Below, one piece after another: positions 57,313 to 64,000 of a stretch of DNA of 64,000 nucleotides. The stretch covers positions 1,072,580-1,136,579 of the forward strand of contig CACRXP010000145.1 in NCBI GenBank assembly GCA_902702965.1, written 5' to 3'. The notes beneath the pieces are model-generated. The model was not told where the DNA came from. It saw only the letters and a list, made by a program, of their open reading frames with translations, and did not search any database. Each line of letters opens with the position of its first letter. Within the stretch, counting starts at the first letter, position 1. The position numbers were made by a program, and so were the translations under genes. The stretch is from Spirometra erinaceieuropaei (Eukaryota > Platyhelminthes > Cestoda > Diphyllobothriidea > Diphyllobothriidae).

Positions 57313-60264
57313 AACCAAGCCTAATTCAAACTGCGTCAATCCACTGTTTTGATCTGCCTCCACTCCGAGGATGTTAATCTTGTAACAAGTAACCAAAAAG
57401 GGACAGGGCAAAGTCAGTTCACCCCCAAGCATAATTGGTCAACGCACCTGCATAGCTTTCCGACCGGATGTCAAGTAAGATAAGTGCGCTCGTTCGCCAT
57501 CTTGACAATCTCTTCCCGAGGGGGGCATAATCTCGCAGTCCTCTCTGTCTTTCCCAGGAGGTTGAGCTGACCGCTTCAACATCACCTTAACTTGGGGGGG
57601 GGGGGGGCGGTGTATTTGATTCAGTACCCCTGAGCTCAAGGGACTGGTGCAAAACGCTTCAGTGATCCTAACATGGGGTGCTCGGGGTAGTCCTGAGAGG
57701 CTTCCGCAACGGGTTCATAATACTTTAGTGGGTCTGAAGTCCGTATAGTTCGCCCGAAGGGTAGGTGTAAATACGAAGCCCCTCCTCCCCATTCCCCGTT
57801 ATCTAACCAGTACAGCCGCTAAAAGCAGCAACAAATTTTAGTATCGATCGTACCACCGAATGACCTTTACATGTAGCTTACATTGGCTGAGGCAGAGCCA
57901 CTTCAAATGAAGCAAGTCAAATCATCCGACCAACCTGGAGTGCATCCACCCGCTCTTCAGAAACTTGTTGATTGGCGATACGAACCGACATCTATAAATC
58001 GAAAATATACAAAAGACGAAGCACTGTTGGAGAAATGGAAACTTCCTTTGACCTACCGACCTACGAAAGAGCGTCTGGAATTTAGCCGGAAAATTATCTT
58101 CTCGTTAGTTTAACTTGCATTTTATGCAACATCGTGGAAAGACTTACTAAGAAACATTAAATTACGCAGGTGGAGCAGAGGGGCCTACTACGTGCTGGCC
58201 AGCACGGTCTTTAGCAGAAATCGCACTTGTCCTATGAGTGTTTTTTTACTCGCAAGACAAATGGGCAGAAGTCATAAATCAGGGCTATCCAGTGGATGAG
58301 ATATTTTTTGCTTTCAGGAATGCATTTGCTTGTAGACCCCATCGGCGTCTTCTATAAAAGATCCGGGAGTGCGGAAAACAATGTACTATTTTTGGGGTGA
58401 ATGGAAGGTTTTCTGCCACAGAGAATGAAAAACCGGTGTTGGCAACAGACGCCCTGAAACGACACAAGTAGAAAGTGGTGTCCCGGAAATTTAGGCGTTA
58501 GGCTACCTCCTCCTCCTCCAGGTGGCCCAGAAAACCACTAGCATCGTGCAAGAGATAAGGCATGCTTTCACTATCCTTACTTCTGAAACCTGTCACGAAG
58601 ATCACTGGTATATCTGACGAGGCGTTAGGTGGACAACGAGATGTCTTCCAAGTCCGAAGCCAAGGAGACAGGGCTGGCGGGAAAGCCTTAGTTGAGACAG
58701 AGGGAGCACAACCGGCGGTGAGGTCGGTGGCAGCAAAAGTTCATCACGCGGTGAGTCAGCGGTTGTTGTTTGTAGTCGTGACACGAGGTGCGCGCGACCG
58801 ATTGGCGAAGGGCATAATCCCGACCGGCGTCAAACTGACGCCACACTGGTGGCCGAGTCACGCCGGGTGCATTCAATTTACGGGGGGTGCTAGACGGACC
58901 CAAAAAGGTATGGTAAGGCGGCCGAGCTGGTGTCTACGAACGCGGACTGTCACAATATCCTCAGAGAGACCGCAGGCGGCGAGATGCAGCGCCGAAGATC
59001 TCCACGGTAACGGTAGGGTGAAGGCCCCAAGTATCTGCGGCTTACACGTCTAAAAAACACAAGTAACTAAGTGACCTAGAAAGTGATCATGCCGTCCGCT
59101 GCGCGTGCTTTACACTGGAGGGACAGTTTGAAAGGCCTGTGTATGGAGAGTTGGTGGAGGGGAATAAAGTTGCTGTTGAAAGTAGGGTACATTGGGGGAA
59201 AAGCGACAGGGCTCAGGATATATTTTTTTGCGAGACTAATCCGGTGGCTCCTCTGAAGCAGTTGCCTACACCCGATCAACACTGACGATACCCTCCTTGT
59301 CACTGCAAAGGAACCCCAAGGTCTTGCGGCTGCTGAAGACTATCCCTGACGAAAATTCTTAGGGCGAATACAGCGGCTTGCGAACGTGTCACGCCAGACC
59401 AGAACGTTATTTCAGTCAGACACGCACCTAATCACATAATACTCGGGCGATGCAGTTCGTGATAGAAGAGGTAAAGACGCGCGACTGAGTTGTCAAAGGT
59501 GTACAAAACTGCCAGTATCCTCGTCAGCACTACAAAATATTGGGCCTAAAATTCGGAAGGTAGAGCCGGCCACTAGCTCAGCCACTCTGTAGCCTTAATC
59601 GGCATTCAGTGTTATTCGAATGACAAGAAGTGCCAGAGGATGATGGTCCGACCAGTTCAGTGTATACTCTGCGGTGCGGGTTTTCCACTGTTTGTTTTCA
59701 GTCTCTTCGCCGTACTGACATAGGTGGCTCAAGTCCGAAACAAAATCCCCGAACACAAGCATACATTCTTGGTCACCTAGAAGGGTCCGGGACGACCAGA
59801 GAGGTCGATTTGCGGAGTGCAGAGACTGCTTACCATAGTAATGATTCAAACTTCGGTGAATTACGCATTGAGGTCATGTTCTGTACTCGGCATGGTCGTG
59901 ACAAATTGCGGAGTATTAATGCGTGATACCCAGAGCGCACTCTAGTTATTCTTTATAATTAAAGATTGTTTCAGGAACTGGCGACGGACCAGTTCTACAA
60001 TCCAGCTACCTCACCGGCTAGAGGAAAGATGGGCTCGGAGGTAGCGTTACTGTCAGACATCCAGGAAGGAGTGTTGTCAAGCCTCTGAGCCCGGCAGGGA
60101 AGGCTGCCTGGCTTATGAGAAAATATCAGACACCCTGGCATCCGAGCACAACGACTATAGTCAACAAACTGTCGGCACGATACTTGATATGTTAACAACC
60201 TACGAGGCTTTGACTTAGTTGAAGACCTGCAAGTGTTGCTGGTCTGTGTTGACTAATCAAACTT
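57313..60264. other. No gene confidently recognised
   Basis: About 3 kb. A 76-codon frame at 57883-58113 has gene-like composition (PPALQKLVDWRYEPTSINRK) but no family match. A 163-codon GC-rich frame at 58562-59053 lies in a region open on both strands and is more likely repeat-derived. Confidence 0.35.
57594..57607 (+). repeat. G homopolymer
   Basis: Fourteen or so consecutive G residues followed by CGG. Such runs are often misassembled and may form G-quadruplexes. Confidence 0.8.
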
Positions 60265-60640
60265 GTGAAATACCAATCCGCCGACTATCGCTACGTCGAT
60301 TATCGGGGCGACGACCATCGTATATGCGATCGTACGTCCATCTCACATATCGGCCTGGTCGGTCACTTGCGAGTCCATCGTACGGAGACTGGTGAACCAG
60401 TGTCTGAAGCTCCAATCTCCACTTACCGCGCCCGCCTCAACTGCCCCCGTACATTCACTTAGCGCATGGACTTATAAGGTCACATGCGCATTCACTAAGA
60501 ACTGACGTAGACAATCGTCGGCTACACCACACTATCAAACTTTCCCTCACCAGCACCTACATGACACAACGACATCACCACTGGAAGCACTCGATTACCA
60601 CATCCCCCCGCACGTAGGAAGTGTGTTTATCAGCTCCGTC
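60265..60640 (+). pseudogene. Retroelement tail with two degraded C2H2 zinc fingers
   Basis: The plus strand reads ICDRTSISHIGLVGHLRVHR, TETGEPVSEAP, then RARLNCPRTFT, stop, RMDL, stop, GHMRIH. The pattern C..C.RTF.S.IGLVGHLR.HRTETGEPV followed by RL.C.HC.RTFTHRMGL.GHMR+H is a hallmark of a flatworm non-LTR element family with two C2H2 fingers at the C-terminus. Here the first Cys pair is partly lost and the second finger carries stops, so it is a fragment. Confidence 0.85.
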
Positions 60641-61495
60641 CCCATGCGGCCCCTCTGCTGCATGTGATCCGGGTCTGAGGCTATCGCGGTGTGCCAACAC
60701 CGTGGCTTGGAGGGCTGCCGACTGACTCCTCAACTCAGCCCACGCAGACTGCCCATCTGTATGTTTGTGTGGAGTAGTGGACTGAAAGCAAGGCTGCCAG
60801 GGGTCCTTCTTAAAGTGACCTGTGACACTCACCGTCATGAGAAGTGTGTGTTACTTAATAGGTAGTGCCTTTCAGTCGTTGAATGGCTGGTAACCCAGCC
60901 TTTGAAGGGTGCTGGCGCAAGCAAATGCAGGGCTGCGTGTCACCCTTCTGGGCCTTAACGATTGTGAGCGTCCACCATGTTATGATCGGCAACTCGTGGC
61001 CCTCGCAGTCTGGTGTGCACTGGCAGTTCTCCCGCACCTGGTTCTCTGGCGATATATGCGCTTGCGCTCCCGCTGGGTATACAGGTCGTGAGCATGGATG
61101 TCCAGTCATCCACGTCGCTTTCGTTGCTGGTCAAAATCCTGGTCAAGTGTTCGTTGAGGACCAGGGGATGTGGAGTAAAGCTCCAAAGCGCGCGTTGGGC
61201 CGCGCCAATCACCTGCGCGTTGGGTCAATTTTCCGTTAAACTGGCAAAGCAAAGACGCAATTAGCCATCGGATCAATCAAGAGCCACTTTCTGTCCGACT
61301 TGGTCAAAACCCCAGCGACAGTCGTAAGCAGGTGAAGCCTCCGCCGGGAAACATTTGTCCGTGCGAATGCGAGACACAAATCGTGTGTCCTGAAGAAAAT
61401 TGTCGTCTGGGGGTGGTGGACAAATCGTGTGTGCGCTATATCGAAGGCAGATAACTTGCCAACTACGCCATACTCATTAATTAAGATAACTTAGT
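60641..61495. other. GC-rich stretch with overlapping open frames, no assignment
   Basis: The segment 60855-61265 is open in several frames on both strands (up to 118 codons). This reflects GC-rich composition and absence of stops rather than a gene I can name; it may be the untranslated or 5' part of another repeat. Confidence 0.35.
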
Positions 61496-62418
61496 CATGT
61501 GACTTACTTACTTGTACTTGATATGGCTGCGACCATGTCTGATATAGCCGGCCTCGATGATATCACGAACTATACCTCTCCACGCGTAGCGATCCGCGGC
61601 AGCAGATCTGGACAGTTCAACCCATGTCCTTCGCCAACGACGGAGACCGAAAACCGAAGGTCCAAGAACCACCTCCGTGTCTTAACGAACTGTGTCGAGC
61701 CAGGTTTTGAACTGACCCCCTCTTCGACGCGTCCAATGGGGCAACAGTACCGGATCGAGGGCAGTAACACTGAGCTCCTGAAGTGGACGACGAAGAACAT
61801 GCCCAAACCACCTCAGTCGTCCTTCTTGGGTGATCTGAGTTATCCTTGCAATGTTGTCGCAGCGAGCGCGGACTGTCTCATTTGAGACGAAGTCGGTGAA
61901 CTAAACTCGGAGGATGGTCTTCAAACGATGGTGGTAAAATACCTCCAGTTTTCGCTCGTCATCCACACGCAAAGCCCAGCATTCACAACTGTAGAGAAGG
62001 ACAGACCGGACAGATGCACGGTACACGCGAATCTTAAAGGCGATAGAGAGGTCACGTCGGATGCACAGGCATTTCCGAAGGCTTGAGAAAACCCAGCGCG
62101 CAGCATCGATTCAGGGGACAATGTCGTCCTTACTCTGTTCATTAGGCAGCAGCCTCGCCCCGAGGTATTTAAGACTGTCTACTTCTTCGAGCTGACAGCC
62201 ATCAATCCCGAGGGGTGCCCTCTCCTAGTCAGGGATGCAGCTTGAAAACGCTTTAGTTTCCCCAGCGTTTATGGATAAACCGACCGATTTAGCGACTTCT
62301 TTCACCCGTGATACCATAGACTGTATATCACTAAAACTTGAGGCAAATAAGGCGATACCATCGGCATAGTCGAGATCAGTCAGTCGGTGTTCGGGTGCAA
62401 ACTCAACACCGTCCGGGA
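61496..62418 (-). pseudogene. RTE-like retrotransposon, copy C (C-terminal part only)
   Basis: The minus strand reads DGVEFAPEHRLTDLDYADGI (second catalytic Asp of YADD changed to Gly at 62357-62368), then SMVSRVKEVAKSVGLSINAG, GCQLEEVDSLKYLGARLLPN, CLCIRRDLSIAFKIRVYRAS, VRSVLLYSCECWALRVDDER and TDFVSNETVRARCDNIARIT, then RLRWFGHVLRRPLQELSVTA. The 3' end has AAGT repeats at 61500-61512. It belongs to a slightly different subfamily from A and B (LDYAD here, against IHYVD in A and B). It breaks off exactly where the ~390-bp repeat copy begins. Confidence 0.9.
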
Positions 62419-62421
62419 AGA

Positions 62422-62816
62422 CGGGTTGCTCGTTGGCCTAGCTGCTGGCTACCCGGCCCGTCCACAGGTGGCGGATACTGGTACGAACTTCAGTGAAGGT
62501 TAGCTGCGAAATAAGCAGACCCAGGTCTGACGAAAAAGCAGTCGCGAACCAGCAGCGACAGAGCTACCAGGGTGCATAGGGCAGAGGTCTGGCACGCTGA
62601 AAGCCTTATAAAAAGCCGCAAAACCCAATGACGGTATTGTGCCATGGCGACCGTAAACCGCCAGTAAATAAGTCTCCTTGTCACCGCTGCCTTGTGGTTA
62701 GGCTTTTAAGCTAAAGCGCTAGAGGAGACAACCTCGGACAAACAACCCGAGCGGCTGTTGGGGACCCGCCCGTATTTAAAATTCTCAAGAAAACTCATGA
62801 AATATGTCCGATCTGG
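62422..62816 (+). repeat. ~390-bp dispersed repeat, copy 2
   Basis: Direct-orientation partner of 45468-45860, with the same landmarks from GCCTAGCTG to AATATGTCCGA. It abuts the truncated 5' end of RTE copy C, suggesting that one disrupted the other or that both share a breakpoint. Confidence 0.88.
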
Positions 62817-64000
62817 TCATGTGACGTGTTAACTTGAAGGCAAAATCACCTGGAATGTCGCCCTCCAAATCCAGTGGTAGTTAATAACACATGTAAGGCT
62901 CACTAGTGGAGCAGGCTAATTTTGATGGCTTCGCGAAGGCGATTACCGAATGCACTGCCCGTAGGCTTTTAAGTGTGAGGACCTTTGCAGTGTACCTCTG
63001 GGGAAGGACTTTTAGTGCAGGCGCTGTCCGGTACTCAGTGTGACACAAATTTTCTGCTGCATCGTCGATTGGGTGCATTGACCAATATTTGAGATTTAAA
63101 TTTGGAAAATATACTCATATTAACGCAAGTGACCACCTCCGTCATCCAAAACGAGTCAGTCTCTTCTGACTGGTGAAGCTTGACGTTCGCTGCGGACAAT
63201 CCACTTTCCAGAGAAAGGTCGCGGTGTGTCAGCAGGGCGACCGCGACTGACTGAGGCATAGTACTCTCGGAGGCCCTCGACGCTTTTGTTATGAACAACG
63301 CACAAACTACTAGCAAGAAAGGCCAGTCCGATGAACTGGCAAGAAAATGGCCTCCGGAGGTATGATTGGGCGTCTTTGCAGTCCAAAGGTGGCATGTCTT
63401 ACAAGGTTGTAGGAGTGCGTTCAATTAAGAAATAATTCCAGTCCGCATAAAGTAACATTTATTTCGACAGCAGGAAAAATAGAAGCGCCGAGACCCACCC
63501 GTCTGAAGTGTGGGTCGCCCCGTTTGCAGGCCATCAAGGGTTGACTAAGCCCTGACTGACAAATCCCGATACCTTCTAACTTCAGCTATTGCCCTAAGTT
63601 GGCATCCTTCTACATGGACTGGACGTCAAGCCGCGCCGCTATAGCGCTCCAGATTAGCGACTGTCCGTTTGTCAACTTGTAGTTAACCGAATAAATAGTT
63701 CCCAGCACTTGGGAAGAGCGTTCTAATACCTGCGACATACAAGCGCGCCAGTTAGTCAACAACTAAACGGTCATAAAATGTACTCTTTGGGTGAGGCTAT
63801 CTAAAAGAGCTGGAGTTAAAAAAGCAGGAGGGTTGGATGATAAGACTGGACAAATCTGACTGCAGGAGATGAAGTAGGACTTGCTGAAATAAAAAAAATA
63901 GAATGTGAAATGGTGACAACTGAATTCCACCGAGTAGAAAAGCGGCCTCTACAAACGTATAGAACCAGTCGAAGAATAAGTCTGTATAAACCAGCAACTG
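62817..64000. other. No gene recognised
   Basis: A minus-strand frame of 129 codons (63035-63424), Ser/Thr/Leu-rich with several cysteines, has no family I recognise, and another frame overlaps it. No splice-supported exons were found up to the window edge. Confidence 0.35.

Noticed and set aside
58562..59053. 163-codon GC-rich plus-strand frame
   Set aside because: The region is open on both strands and has no recognisable domain; likely compositional.
60855..61265. Cluster of overlapping open frames on both strands
   Set aside because: Three or more frames open at once over GC-rich sequence without any motif; not supported as a gene.
63035..63424. 129-codon minus-strand frame
   Set aside because: No family match and overlapped by another frame; kept only as a note.
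1..64000. Bacterial features, CRISPR arrays, operons, ribosomal RNA genes
   Set aside because: None seen; exon-intron structure and retroelements show a eukaryotic nuclear sequence.

Overview
The window looks like the nuclear genome of a parasitic flatworm, most likely a tapeworm of the diphyllobothriid type. This is inferred from three things: two conserved animal genes cut into small exons, some very short introns (34 and 39 bp) beside multi-kilobase ones, and a dense load of decayed retroelements of kinds common in flatworms (RTE-like, CR1/Jockey-like, Ty3/gypsy, Penelope-like, and retroelement tails with C2H2 zinc fingers). No operons, bacterial genes or CRISPR arrays are visible. Two runs of N (11741-11884 and 29887-30116) are assembly gaps.

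Left third (1-19608, minus strand): eight exons of one gene for condensin subunit CAP-H (barren, the kleisin of condensin I) can be read. In transcription order they are 19337-19608, 17053-17343, 13492-13755, 10297-10438, 7481-7579, 5526-5664, 4213-4435 and 76-504. Splice phases agree across every adjacent pair. The start lies beyond 19608 and was not found; the last exons lie off the left edge. Introns carry two degraded Penelope-like fragments and short dispersed repeats. Between 19.6 and 24.7 kb no gene was recognised, but there is a perfect 119-bp inverted repeat around a 300-bp GC-rich core (20743-21280).

Middle (24.7-37.1 kb) is a retroelement nest: a minus-strand non-LTR RT fragment carrying a 69-bp hairpin; a plus-strand non-LTR RT fragment; a Ty3/gypsy element with two LTRs and a TGCA direct repeat, deleted for gag, protease and most of RT; a nearly complete CR1/Jockey-like element inserted in its integrase; and a further 5'-truncated non-LTR copy with an AACTG-repeat tail. 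Two copies of an unclassified dispersed repeat flank the nest.

Right of this, 38600-43759 (plus) holds four exons of Api5 (apoptosis inhibitor 5), with its first exon not found and a 3.5-kb last intron containing a tRNA-like SINE head. From 45.4 to 64 kb lie three copies of one RTE-like element (one plus, two minus), a minus-strand gypsy pol pseudogene (51.08-52.85 kb), two copies of a ~390-bp repeat, two zinc-finger retroelement tails, a degenerate telomere-like block, and one intact single-exon gene for an ankyrin-like 245-residue protein (56440-57177).

The host genes are unrelated housekeeping loci (chromosome condensation, survival/nuclear factor, unknown) that happen to be linked. The architecture is mostly the result of repeated transposon insertion and rearrangement. 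I saw no clearly new biological system; the most unusual structures are the perfect inverted repeat, the RT hairpin and the chimeric flanks of the gypsy element.
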